This document shows positions 14,628 to 22,881 of a stretch of 35,560 bases of DNA, piece by piece; the first letter of the stretch is position 1; each line of letters opens with the position of its first letter. Position numbers and translations under genes: made by a program. Origin of the DNA: Candidatus Helarchaeota archaeon (GTDB lineage Archaea > Asgardarchaeota > Lokiarchaeia > Helarchaeales > JABXJV01); NCBI GenBank assembly GCA_013375355.1, contig JABXJV010000098.1, forward strand, positions 1-35,560. The letters run 5' to 3'. The notes under the pieces were generated by a model that saw only the letters and a program-made list of their open reading frames with translations, searched no databases and was not told where the DNA came from.

Positions 14628-15095
14628 ATGACTAATGTGGTTATTAAAACGACAAAAGGCGACATAAAAATTCAATTATTTGATTCGGCAACTCCAAATA
14701 CCGTAAAAAATTTCCTTGATCTTGTACAAAGAGGATTTTATAATGGTTTAACCTTCCACAGGGTTATCCCAGATTTCATGATTCAAACTGGATGTATGCA
14801 TGGAACAGGTATGGGTGGTCATCCTGACGGAATCCAAAGTGAGTGTGAAATCAAACCAGAAATAAAACATAAACGTGGTAGTTTGTCTATGGCACATGCT
14901 GGATCATGCAAACATGAGCCCTCTGGAAGAAAATTAGGGGGAACTTGTTCTAACGGTGCTCAATTTTATATAACGCATAAAGCTACTGATTGGTTAGACG
15001 GAGTCCATACAGTCTTCGGTCAGGTTACTGAAGGTCAAGAAATTGTTGATGCCATTCAAAAAGGAGATAAAATAAATCAAATCATAATAGTATAG
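14628..15095 (+). CDS. cyclophilin-type peptidyl-prolyl cis-trans isomerase
   Basis: The 155-residue cytosolic enzyme has the cyclophilin core: TPNTVKNFLDLV, GLTFHRVIPDFMIQTGC with the catalytic Arg, SLSMAHAG, GAQFYITHKATDWLDG and HTVFGQV. It speeds proline isomerisation during folding. A Cys-containing insertion between AHAGSC and GGTCSNGAQFY, about 15 residues with His and Cys, is not in standard small cyclophilins and could bind a metal or form a disulfide. GGAAG precedes ATG 14628. The zinc protein gene follows after about 70 bases on the same strand. Confidence 0.93.
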   Translation: MTNVVIKTTKGDIKIQLFDSATPNTVKNFLDLVQRGFYNGLTFHRVIPDFMIQTGCMHGTGMGGHPDGIQSECEIKPEIKHKRGSLSMAHAGSCKHEPSGRKLGGTCSNGAQFYITHKATDWLDGVHTVFGQVTEGQEIVDAIQKGDKINQIIIV

Positions 15096-15165
15096 AATTC
15101 CACAGTCTCCCTTATTTTTTTGATAAAGATGATCCTAATCAGTTAGAAAAGAAGGATTGAATAAT

Positions 15166-15468
15166 TTGGGAATTTCATATAAATTCACTTGTGATGGTTG
15201 TGGATATAATCAAGTAGTTACCGGTGGAAAAGACCGTGGATTGGTAAGAATAGGAATGACAATAAATTGTAATACTTGTAAAGAACTTTATGACATTTTT
15301 CTAAAAGAAGAAAATCCTTCTATTATTTTTTCTCCTGATTGGAATCCACCTACTGTGTATTGTCCAAAATCTAATGATCACGCTGTAGATTTTTGGAATC
15401 ATCCCGGACCTTGTCCTAAATGTGGTAAAACAATGAGAAAAGGAGAAGGTGTTATTGAATGGGATTAA
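15166..15468 (+). CDS. small multi-zinc-ribbon protein, function unknown
   Basis: The roughly 100-residue protein has Cys pairs CDGCG, CNTC, a lone CPK plus His, and CPKCG near the C terminus, enough for two zinc sites. The hydrophobic middle (IFLKEENPSIIF) is not a membrane segment. The start is read as TTG 15166, nine bases after GAAGGA; TTG 15157 directly abuts the ribosome-binding site. It follows the cyclophilin gene and converges with a zinc-tailed membrane protein gene 29 bases away. I do not recognise the family. Confidence 0.75.
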   Translation: MGISYKFTCDGCGYNQVVTGGKDRGLVRIGMTINCNTCKELYDIFLKEENPSIIFSPDWNPPTVYCPKSNDHAVDFWNHPGPCPKCGKTMRKGEGVIEWD

Positions 15469-15497
15469 AATTAAAATTTAATCATACTACCACAAAA

Positions 15498-15809
15498 TTA
15501 ACATTCACAAGGAGGGGTTTTTTTTAAAGGAGCTTTACACACAGGACATTTTGAAAGTTTTAGAACTTTTTCTGTGTCTTGTGTAAGTTTGAACGGACGC
15601 CTTCTTCTTCTTTCTCGAATTTTTTGGATTGGAGAATAATCTGGAATTCGTCTAGATTGTATTAGGTTCCATTTAATATTTGTGAAAATCATTATCCATG
15701 AACCAATTGCACCTAAAGCGAATCCCCATCCAAAAGTTACTCCCAGACCAGTACTTATTAATAATAAATAAAGAGCAATTATAGCCAAACCAAATCCTAT
15801 GATTGTCAA
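15498..15809 (-). CDS. small membrane protein with zinc-binding tail
   Basis: The 103-residue protein has two hydrophobic segments (residues about 2-22 and 24-44), a basic stretch with RERRRRRPF near 65-73, and a Cys-rich end, CPVCKAPLKKTPPCEC, matching half of a zinc ribbon. With the two helices as a hairpin, both the basic region and the zinc tail would face the cytoplasm. The only usable start is TTG 15809, and the ribosome-binding site is poor. Asgard genomes hold many such two-helix zinc-tailed proteins; I do not know the function. The 219 bases between this start and the next gene hold no gene I can see. Confidence 0.65.
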   Translation of the reverse strand: MTIIGFGLAIIALYLLLISTGLGVTFGWGFALGAIGSWIMIFTNIKWNLIQSRRIPDYSPIQKIRERRRRRPFKLTQDTEKVLKLSKCPVCKAPLKKTPPCEC

Positions 15810-16028
15810 TACTCTTTTCGCTTTATCTTTAGTTGTTAGTAAATTCTGTAGATTCCTGATAAATATTTCTTAACTTTATTAATTTTTTAAAATTGTAAAT
15901 TTTCTGATTTATTATCCTATTTACGTGAAAAAATGATAATAAAACCGATAATTAGGCCGTATAAATTTTTTTATATCGAGAATTATTGCTTTTTATTAGC
16001 TTTTTTTGCAAATAAATCAAGTAGCTAC

Positions 16029-18230
16029 TTACCCGTTTTTTTTAAATTCTTCAAAGGCAAGTCTTGCAAGTAGGTATGTAACTGATGATTCAGCTCCTTG
16101 ATTCAGATTAATTGAAAATTCCCCAAGGCCATCATAGCAACCACCGGTAGTTTCATCATAGATCACTTGATTCAAAGAATTTTTCCCAAGGAACCACTCG
16201 AATGCTAAAATTGCAAATTTCATATATTTTTTCTCTTTAGTTATCTTATATGCAAGGATTAATGTTTGTACCATAGAAGACGTGTCTACAGGCTGTTGAT
16301 CGAAAAAAGTTTTATGACCATCTTTAATATACCATCCATTCTGGCCAACTGGACTAAATAAATCATCCTTAAAAGTAATAGAGATGAGGAAATTTAAAGA
16401 GTCTATTGCAATCTTCAAATATTTTTCTTCTCCCGTTATTTTGTAGCTATAGAAAAGAGCCTCTGGTAGTTTGCTGTTTGAGTAAGTAAGATTTTTTTCA
16501 AACCAATTCCATTCCTCGTAAGAACATTTGAAATAAAGTGAGATTAAATAATTAGATAGTTTTTTAATTTGAACTTGAATACTATTCGATTTTTTTACTT
16601 GATTGTAAAAATACAGACCTATTATAATAAATGCGACGGCTCTAGGAGATTTAATATTGTTTACAGCTTTTAGCCCTTTTTCAAAAATAGCTTGAGACTC
16701 TATTCTCAAATCATTAGAAATATTTTTTGAAAAGACCAGATAGCCAAGAGCCCACATTGCCCTTCCATGCGAATCTTCGCTCCAACTCTCCAGATTTACC
16801 TTTCGATTGTGATCTACAAAATTATACATTTTATTATCATTTTGCTGTACAAATTTTATAAAATCCAGATATTTCTTAATTAGCTTCAATTTAGCATCAT
16901 CAATAAAAATATTGTAATGAATCGAATAATCTAACAGAGCTCTCGCATTGTCGTCAAGTGTATATCCGGATAGCTTATCTGGGTTTGTATAGTTTGCGAA
17001 CTGCAACATCCCGAAATCATCCGTAAGTTTCTTGATATAACTGAACTTGATTTTTGGAAATGACATTTTATAATCAACACTCTCGCCAATGATTGTAATA
17101 AACAGATTAAAATAAGCTAATAATACATTTGGCCATGTTGTGTACCTTGTGTAGGAGTAGATATTTTTTTCCATTCTTTCTTTCAAGTCGGGGTTCGATA
17201 GAACTTTTATTATCGCTCTCGCAAATGCTTTTGAATCCTTAAATTCAACAAGGATGCCTCTATCAGGAGTAATAGCATCTTTAGCATGTAGGAATGCTGA
17301 AGATATAACCATTTTTCCACATGACATTGCATATGCTAAAGTGCCGCTTACAATTTGGTTAGGATTCAAACCTGAAGAGATATAAATATCAGTTGCCTTT
17401 AAAATTTTTATTATTTCTTCTAACGGAACATAGTTATTATTGAATTTAACATGTTTTTGAAGGTCTAATTCTTTAACCTTTTCCTCGAGAAAATTTCTAT
17501 ACCCTTCTCCTTCTTTTCTTTTTACTACAGGATGTGTTTTACCAATGATAAAATACAGAACATTTGGAAATCTCTTAATCACTTCAGGTAACGCTTCAAT
17601 CACATATTCATAACCTTTTCCGGGGTTCATGAGACCAAAAGATGATAATATAATTTTATCGCCAAAACCCATCGCCTTTTTTTCCTTTAAACTCAGATTA
17701 AATGGCACTGTTGGTGTTCCGTGAGGTATGACAATAATATCGGTCTCTATTTCATAATCTTCTCTGAGAATATCCATTCCTTTTTTTGCCATGACCACTA
17801 GACACGAAGATTTCTCTGCTAGAGAGCGAACTACCTTCTTTAATTTATTACCAGGATTCGGGATGGTAGAGTGTAATGTTATAACGACGGGTTTTTTCAC
17901 GTTCTCAAGAAATTTGATCAAAAACTCTCCATATTTTCCTCCAAAAATTCCAAATTCATGCTGAACATTTATAAGTTTTATTGCATCAATTGCGTTGATC
18001 TTTTTTGCTATATCAATATATGAAGAAATATCGTTATCATTTATTTCAAATATGACATCCTCAGGGTAATTATAAAAATTAGTTCCTATGTCATTTAGGG
18101 CAACGACTTTTGATTTTATAGAGGAAGAGAATTTTCTACCCATTGCTGCCGTTAAATCTTTTGTAAATGAGGCAATTCCACATACTTTTGGGGGAAATGT
18201 ACTTAAATAAAGGATCCAAATAGGTTTCAT
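16029..18230 (-). CDS. GT4 glycosyltransferase fused to a C-terminal alpha/alpha-barrel domain
   Basis: The 733-residue protein has two halves. Residues 1 to about 390 are a GT-B glycosyltransferase: STFPPKVCGIASFTKDL at the N terminus, QHEFGIFGGKYG, the MNPGKGYEYVIEALPEVI hinge, and NQIVSGTLAYAMSCGKMVIS in place of the usual E-x7-E region. Residues about 410-733 form a helical domain with GYTLDDNARALLDYS and ESWSEDSHGRAMWALGYLV, as in N-acylglucosamine 2-epimerase/unsaturated-hydrolase-type barrels. The fused arrangement is known in bacteria and is often near GH130 genes. Probably it makes or trims an oligosaccharide; the sugar is unknown. ATG 18230 lies inside an 18-base tandem repeat. Confidence 0.85.
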   Translation of the reverse strand: MKPIWILYLSTFPPKVCGIASFTKDLTAAMGRKFSSSIKSKVVALNDIGTNFYNYPEDVIFEINDNDISSYIDIAKKINAIDAIKLINVQHEFGIFGGKYGEFLIKFLENVKKPVVITLHSTIPNPGNKLKKVVRSLAEKSSCLVVMAKKGMDILREDYEIETDIIVIPHGTPTVPFNLSLKEKKAMGFGDKIILSSFGLMNPGKGYEYVIEALPEVIKRFPNVLYFIIGKTHPVVKRKEGEGYRNFLEEKVKELDLQKHVKFNNNYVPLEEIIKILKATDIYISSGLNPNQIVSGTLAYAMSCGKMVISSAFLHAKDAITPDRGILVEFKDSKAFARAIIKVLSNPDLKERMEKNIYSYTRYTTWPNVLLAYFNLFITIIGESVDYKMSFPKIKFSYIKKLTDDFGMLQFANYTNPDKLSGYTLDDNARALLDYSIHYNIFIDDAKLKLIKKYLDFIKFVQQNDNKMYNFVDHNRKVNLESWSEDSHGRAMWALGYLVFSKNISNDLRIESQAIFEKGLKAVNNIKSPRAVAFIIIGLYFYNQVKKSNSIQVQIKKLSNYLISLYFKCSYEEWNWFEKNLTYSNSKLPEALFYSYKITGEEKYLKIAIDSLNFLISITFKDDLFSPVGQNGWYIKDGHKTFFDQQPVDTSSMVQTLILAYKITKEKKYMKFAILAFEWFLGKNSLNQVIYDETTGGCYDGLGEFSINLNQGAESSVTYLLARLAFEEFKKNG

Positions 18231-18262
18231 TCAATAAATCATATCCATTCAATAAATCATAT
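18228..18262. repeat. tandem duplication of CATTCAATAAATCATAT over a start codon
   Basis: The 18-base unit CATTCAATAAATCATATC (18228-18245) is repeated, lacking the last base, at 18246-18262. On the minus strand each copy ends in ATG. The proximal ATG starts the 733-residue glycosyltransferase; the distal ATG is in frame but stops after five codons (MDMIY then TGA). Confidence 0.9.
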
Positions 18263-18282
18263 ATTTTATTCTTTATAAACTT

Positions 18283-19503
18283 TTATTCTTTAGTCCATAT
18301 TTTTATATCATCATGGTCATATCTAATTAAAACTTTTTTTTCTCTTGCTAACCACCCAATTGCCATCATCAAAATGTCATCGTCTCGATTTAATAATTGC
18401 TTAAGTTGTTTCAAGCCTATTTCTTTTTTAAATGCGGTTTTGAAAACTTCTCCTGCCAAGAAACCAATTTCAACTTCTAATCCTATATTAGTTGCTAAAA
18501 GTTCTTTCAAAAGTTGGTTTAAATTTACCGAAACTACAGCTATTCTCTTATCAGCAGCCCCATAGTATATGTAGAGTCTTTCACCAAAAATAGCCGCTCC
18601 GGTAGGGAAAACCACATTTCCTACATCCCCTACTTTTTCAAAGTCTTCAGTCGGCGAGAAAAGAGGTTCTTTTAAACGCCCTATAATGTTAAACGGATTA
18701 TTTTTTTCAAGTAAAGCTGCACTTGCATGATATATCTTCCCTTTATTGGTGTCCTCTACAGCATGGTATATCATAAGCCACCCTTTCTCAGTCTCTATTA
18801 AAGGAGCTCCTGCTCCAATATTTCTTGATTCATATCCGTATTTTGACTCCATAATAACATAGTCTCCCAATCTTTTTAAATAATCTTTCCAGTAATCGAG
18901 CGTCAATTTATTGAAATCTTCGAAATATATAATTTGGATATCCGGCAATATTCTGTGAATTAGTACAAATTTATTGTCAATTTTCTTTGGAAGTATGAAC
19001 GAATCCTTTTCCCATAAAAGCACATCCTCTGCAATGATATCCTTATAGTATGATTCAAAGAAGAAATACCTATCCTTTAATTTCGATGAACGAAAAAAGT
19101 CCTCTGCCTCATCGTAGGTTATCGTTGGAGTAATGATTCCATGCTTTTCCCATATTTTAAGGTCTTTGCTAGTAGCATACGCTACTAATGCATTTTTACC
19201 GTCGTAAGCGGTATAAAAAAGATAAAAAGTTCCATCAAGAAGGACTATTCTAGGGTCTTCTACGCCGTGTTTTTCATAATCAAATTCTGGGAACAAAATT
19301 GGGCTTTTTTTCCTCTCCACGACGTTCAAAGGACCTTCTAATCTACAATAGCCAATGCTTGAATAGTTTCCTTGTTTTACAGCACGGTAGAATAAATGTA
19401 AAGTGTTTTCTTGTTGCACTACTGCAGGGTTTAGGACGGCATAGTTTTCAAATTCTAATTCCGTTGCTTCAAGAATAACTCCTTCTCTCTTTACTCTTAT
19501 CAT
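18283..19503 (-). CDS. GH130-family glycoside phosphorylase/hydrolase with C-terminal winged helix
   Basis: The 406-residue protein has a five-bladed beta-propeller of GH130 (residues about 1-325): LNPAVVQQENTLHLFYRA, HGVEDPRIVLLDGTFYLFYT and AGAPLIETEKGWLMIYH. GH130 enzymes phosphorolyse or hydrolyse beta-mannosides. The last 75 residues read GLEVEIGFLAGEVFKTAFKK, then DDDILMMAIGWLAREKKV, resembling the DUF2582-type winged helix, normally a separate protein. ATG 19503 is preferred to GTG 19506. A TATA box 23-30 bases upstream suggests a leaderless transcript. It lies between two GT4 genes on the same strand, indicating a common mannose- or glucose-based glycan pathway, by inference. Confidence 0.82.
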   Translation of the reverse strand: MIRVKREGVILEATELEFENYAVLNPAVVQQENTLHLFYRAVKQGNYSSIGYCRLEGPLNVVERKKSPILFPEFDYEKHGVEDPRIVLLDGTFYLFYTAYDGKNALVAYATSKDLKIWEKHGIITPTITYDEAEDFFRSSKLKDRYFFFESYYKDIIAEDVLLWEKDSFILPKKIDNKFVLIHRILPDIQIIYFEDFNKLTLDYWKDYLKRLGDYVIMESKYGYESRNIGAGAPLIETEKGWLMIYHAVEDTNKGKIYHASAALLEKNNPFNIIGRLKEPLFSPTEDFEKVGDVGNVVFPTGAAIFGERLYIYYGAADKRIAVVSVNLNQLLKELLATNIGLEVEIGFLAGEVFKTAFKKEIGLKQLKQLLNRDDDILMMAIGWLAREKKVLIRYDHDDIKIWTKE

Positions 19504-19525
19504 CACGAGACATAAAAATTAATGG

Positions 19526-19533
19526 TTTATAAA
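19526..19533 (-). promoter_or_regulatory. TATA box (TTTATAAA) of the GH130 gene
   Basis: TTTATAAA lies 23-30 bases before ATG 19503. No ribosome-binding site is visible between them, which agrees with a leaderless or near-leaderless transcript starting close to the start codon. Confidence 0.5.
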
Positions 19534-19570
19534 TTTTCGCATGTAGCTTATTTATTTCTCGTTTAATAGA

Positions 19571-20614
19571 CTACTTTTTACTTTCTAAAGAAAGAATTTT
19601 ATCATAAACTTTTATATAACCTTCTACCATGTTTTCAACGGTAAAATATTTTTCAACTCGCTTTCTGCAATCAATTCTATTAATTTTATCAAGATCCTTT
19701 ATACATTTGACTGCTTCCTTGACATTATTTATAACAAACCCTGTTTTATCATGATTGATAATTTCTCTTACCGAGCCTAGATTAAATCCAATTACAGGCG
19801 TTCCACACGCCATTGCTTCCACCATGACTAATCCAAATCGTTCAGGGGACATTACGGGATGAAGAAATGCTAATGCACCCCCTAATAATTTATCTCTTTC
19901 TTTAGAATCAATAAGACTGAGAAATTTGATTGTATCATTATCAATATATGGTTTTACTTTTTCTTCATAATAATCTACCTCTTGTATAATGCCCGCGATC
20001 ATGAGTTTTTTATTTGATTTCTTTGCTATTTGTATGGCTTCATGTGTCCCTTTCTCACGACATATTCTTCCTAAAAATAAAAGATAATGGCCTCCATTTG
20101 GGTTGTATGTGAACTCGTCCAAATTGATACCATTATACACTGTAGCAATATATTCAAGTTTTTCATATCTATCAGATTCACTTATAGAGACATAAAAAGT
20201 GTTGTTATTGTATTTTTCATAGACAGGATATATATCAGGCGAAGAAAATCCGTGAATCGTAGTTAAAACTGGTGTTTTTACAAGTTTGGAATATGTTAGC
20301 GCAGGATAATCAAAATGATTATGGATTATATCAAATTCATCAGCTCTTTCAAACACTTCCGAGATATGCATGAGCTTCCAGACTTCAGGATTAATGCTTT
20401 TATCTTCTTCATATCCTCTAGCACATACGGCATGAAGTTTTGCATTAGTGATACTATCTTTTGTGGCAAACAAGGTAATATCAAATCCTTTATTTACTAA
20501 CCCCTCAGTTAAATTATTAACAACAAGTTCCCAAGGGCCATATTCTCTTGGCGGAGTTCTCCAGGCTATTGGAGCGAGCATTGCAATTTTTGTTTTTTTC
20601 ATAAAAATCATCAA
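19571..20614 (-). CDS. GT4 glycosyltransferase
   Basis: The 347-residue GT-B enzyme starts KIAMLAPIAWRTPPREYGPW, the typical N terminus of a GT4 group where the Pro-Pro/Tyr-Gly loop faces the acceptor. It has FDIIHNHFDYPAL, FLGRICREKGTHEAI as the hinge and ERFGLVMVEAMACGTPVIGF as the E-x7-E donor site. It transfers a sugar from a nucleotide donor, but donor and acceptor are unknown. The N terminus could start at Met1, Met2 or Met5; no ribosome-binding site helps. Being on the same strand and directly upstream of the GH130 and 733-residue GT genes, it probably serves the same pathway. Confidence 0.87.
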   Translation of the reverse strand: MMIFMKKTKIAMLAPIAWRTPPREYGPWELVVNNLTEGLVNKGFDITLFATKDSITNAKLHAVCARGYEEDKSINPEVWKLMHISEVFERADEFDIIHNHFDYPALTYSKLVKTPVLTTIHGFSSPDIYPVYEKYNNNTFYVSISESDRYEKLEYIATVYNGINLDEFTYNPNGGHYLLFLGRICREKGTHEAIQIAKKSNKKLMIAGIIQEVDYYEEKVKPYIDNDTIKFLSLIDSKERDKLLGGALAFLHPVMSPERFGLVMVEAMACGTPVIGFNLGSVREIINHDKTGFVINNVKEAVKCIKDLDKINRIDCRKRVEKYFTVENMVEGYIKVYDKILSLESKK

Positions 20615-21041
20615 TAATGTTTTTTTTGGCTAATTTTACCTAAAATCCTGCAGAATGCCCCTAAATTTAGGTAGGAATAGTTCAAAAAGGAATGATTAAT
20701 TATTAAAATTTCACCCAAATTTCTTGTATTTAATCATTCTACTAAATCTTTTTTTATCTTTCACCTTATTTACATTAATATAGGATTTTATAAATTATAA
20801 GCTTAAATAAATATTTATACTAATTATTATTGGATATGACTTGTTCTAACTCCTATTGAAAATTGTCAAGTCGCATACTATAGTGATTTAAAAATGAGAT
20901 AACTAGGACAAGTAATTCCTCTTAAGTCCAATGGTATTGGGTGGAATTGCAATTGTTGAATTTATTGTGATTCTAGTTTTAGTTTTTGTTAAAAGAAAAT
21001 AATAAATTCCTTTTTTTCCTTTTTTTTAATAGAACTAAAAA
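20615..21041. other. gene-poor stretch with one possible membrane micro-ORF
   Basis: This 427-base AT-rich stretch holds no normal gene. On the plus strand, 20931-21002 encodes a 23-residue peptide, MVLGGIAIVEFIVILVLVFV plus KRK, a single hydrophobic helix with a basic end. It looks like the C-terminal anchor of a longer surface protein whose upstream part has been lost, or a small membrane peptide. A stop lies six codons before its ATG, and no ribosome-binding site precedes it. Together with the frameshifted fragment next to it, this suggests a decayed locus. Confidence 0.4.
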
Positions 21042-21361
21042 TTAAGTAGCTGGTAGAATATAAATCGGAATCCAAAGATGTTTATCAGTCTTAAAACTTC
21101 TATTCAATTTTAAATGGATAAACAGTTCTCTCTTTAGAAACATCCCATATATCGAAAGAGGCGAACCATATGGAATTTCATAATTAAAAGTGAATGAATT
21201 GTTACCTAGTTGTACTTGTTTTTTATTAATTTTCCAGCTTTTTATAATGCTTGGATAAGTATCAGTATATACCCCCGCAGTTTTAGTAGAAATAGATTCC
21301 AAGTAACTTTAATTTCCTTGAATTTTTGTTTCTTATCCTTATTTATATCAACATGCTCCAT
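21042..21361 (-). pseudogene. frameshifted arrestin-like beta-sandwich fragment
   Basis: An open frame at 21302-21042 (TTG start) gives 86 residues: LESISTKTAGVYTDTYPSII through FTFNYEIPYGSPLSIYG and LFIHLKLNRSFKTDKHLWIP. The IP-x-S-P...L-x-R-x-F-K-T-D pattern resembles arrestin/Spo0M-type domains. Immediately upstream, another frame starting at ATG 21361 encodes MEHVDINKDKKQKFKEIKVT and would join on as KVT-LES if one T were added in the ACTTGG at about 21304. The gene is therefore read as about 106 residues broken by one base. It still lacks the rest of the fold, so it is probably a remnant. The family call is tentative. Confidence 0.45.
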
Positions 21362-21420
21362 TGAGTAAAAAAACACCTTGTAAATGCGAAATCTGTGGAA
21401 GAATTATTAGATAATTTTAA

Positions 21421-22215
21421 TTAATCTTTATTTTGTTTGTTTATCGATTCTATAATTGCTCTGACATCTTCGACATATCCTATTTTAAACACTTTAAAAG
21501 CCTCTGCAAATTTATAACCAGATTTTTTTCCATCTTGTTCCGCCATGTTTCGTACAAATATATCAAGAAGTGTTTTATTATCAAGTGCTTCTAATATCGA
21601 AGTTTCGACTTTTGCTGATTTTAATTGTCCTAATATTTCTTCCCTCAACATTTGGATTTGAGATGCATGTTTTACCAAAGCTTTTACTTTTGTTCGGACA
21701 TTTTTTAATTGTATCCAAGTATCTGGGTTAGGAGATCGGAAGAGCCAAATTTCGGATACAAAATGAATTGGCTTTGATTCTGGATGAAAAAGGGGATAAT
21801 GACAAAAATAACTACTTTCAAAAGCAGCAAGAGAAACTTTCCTATGGTCACTATGTGGCTCATAGGGGTTCCATGGGTCGAAAGTCATAAGAATATTAGG
21901 TTTAAGTTTACGAATATATTTAATAAATTGTTCTCTTAACTCAAGGTGTGGAGTTCGATCTAAGAAACCATCCTCATAACCTAGAAAAAAAACTTCTTTA
22001 ACTCCCAAAACCTCAGCAGCTGCCTTTGCCTCTTTTTCTCTAGTGGCTATAAGAGTTTTAGGGTCTGTATCAGGTCTCAAAGATCCACATTGTCCGTTAG
22101 TTGTAATTAGAAAATACGCTTCTTTACCTTCCTTACAGAATTTTGCTATTGTTCCCCCAGCAAAAAAATCAATATCATCCGGATGGGCTCCAATTGCCAG
22201 AATTATATCTTTCAT
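21421..22215 (-). CDS. LmbE/PIG-L family metal-dependent deacetylase
   Basis: The 264-residue enzyme has the diagnostic AHPDD near residue 14, in IILAIGAHPDDIDFFAGGTI, and the second metal His in PHSDHRKVSLAAF. Members deacetylate GlcNAc-type sugars in bacillithiol, mycothiol, GPI or antibiotic pathways. A downstream helix-rich end (KVKALVKHASQIQML) is usual. No ribosome-binding site stands out before ATG 22215. It is the last gene of a same-strand group SfsA - GNAT - deacetylase with gaps of 10 and 20 bases. A sugar-amine acetyl cycle with the adjacent acetyltransferase is a reasonable inference. Confidence 0.88.
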   Translation of the reverse strand: MKDIILAIGAHPDDIDFFAGGTIAKFCKEGKEAYFLITTNGQCGSLRPDTDPKTLIATREKEAKAAAEVLGVKEVFFLGYEDGFLDRTPHLELREQFIKYIRKLKPNILMTFDPWNPYEPHSDHRKVSLAAFESSYFCHYPLFHPESKPIHFVSEIWLFRSPNPDTWIQLKNVRTKVKALVKHASQIQMLREEILGQLKSAKVETSILEALDNKTLLDIFVRNMAEQDGKKSGYKFAEAFKVFKIGYVEDVRAIIESINKQNKD

Positions 22216-22235
22216 AATTATACACCTAAAATAAA

Positions 22236-22871
22236 TTAAATAAGCTTTTTTACAAAAAGCAAACCTCTCTTTTCAGGGGCATCGGGCCACATTCCAATTT
22301 TATCTCTATGTATTATTTTATATCCCTTTTTTTTATAAAATGGAACTGCCTTATAATTTCCCTCTGAAGTGCCGAGATGGATGCCTTTTACTCCTAATTT
22401 TCGCATACGTGTTTCAAACTTCTCCATTAATTTACTTCCAATACCCTTTCTTTGATAATCCTCTAAAATATCTATATGGAGATGAGCTGGATATTCTTTA
22501 TTGATATTGAAATTAGGATTAGAACGAGGTAATCTAATAAAATGTAAAATAGTTTTAAGATCTTGATGAAAACGCCAAGAAGTGATAAGAAAAACCCGAA
22601 AAAGAATTCTCCAACCGATTTTAACTAAAAATAAACGTTCTTGGTGTTCTGAATCTGGTGCGCCGAGTATATAACCAACAATCTTTCGATTATCTTCTGC
22701 AACAAAACTGTGTTCACGCTCATACCTAGGATAATAAAGACAAAAAAGAAGTCCGAAAAGTTTAACATCAGAAAAATGACCTGTAGCATCTTCTCCCATG
22801 TATCCAGTTTTAAAACAAACGTTCATAATTCCTTTAGCATCAGCCTTTCGACATTTTCTAATAATTACCAT
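22236..22871 (-). CDS. GNAT family N-acetyltransferase
   Basis: The 211-residue protein starts VIIRKCRKADAKGIMNVCFK, the usual first GNAT strand and helix, and has acetyl-CoA motif A in HIDILEDYQRKGIGSKLM (R-K-G-I-G-S loop). It ends with the typical VPFYKKKGYKI strand-helix. About 50 extra residues in the middle (LFLVKIGWRILFRVFLITSW) are hydrophobic and may form a lid or membrane-contact helix. The substrate is unknown. It lies between SfsA and the LmbE-type deacetylase on the same strand; these two could act on the same amine. Confidence 0.85.
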   Translation of the reverse strand: MVIIRKCRKADAKGIMNVCFKTGYMGEDATGHFSDVKLFGLLFCLYYPRYEREHSFVAEDNRKIVGYILGAPDSEHQERLFLVKIGWRILFRVFLITSWRFHQDLKTILHFIRLPRSNPNFNINKEYPAHLHIDILEDYQRKGIGSKLMEKFETRMRKLGVKGIHLGTSEGNYKAVPFYKKKGYKIIHRDKIGMWPDAPEKRGLLFVKKLI

Positions 22872-22881
22872 TTTCTCCCAT

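Noticed and set aside
20448..20633. Plus-strand open frame opposite the 5' end of the GT4 gene.
   Set aside because: It lies over the N terminus of a clear glycosyltransferase and has no independent support.
21361..21414. A plus-strand micro-ORF from TTG encodes a 17-residue peptide with CKCEICGRII, like the first zinc knuckle of MBF1.
   Set aside because: It stops at once, has no ribosome-binding site and overlaps the frameshifted arrestin-like frame on the other strand, so it is probably chance.
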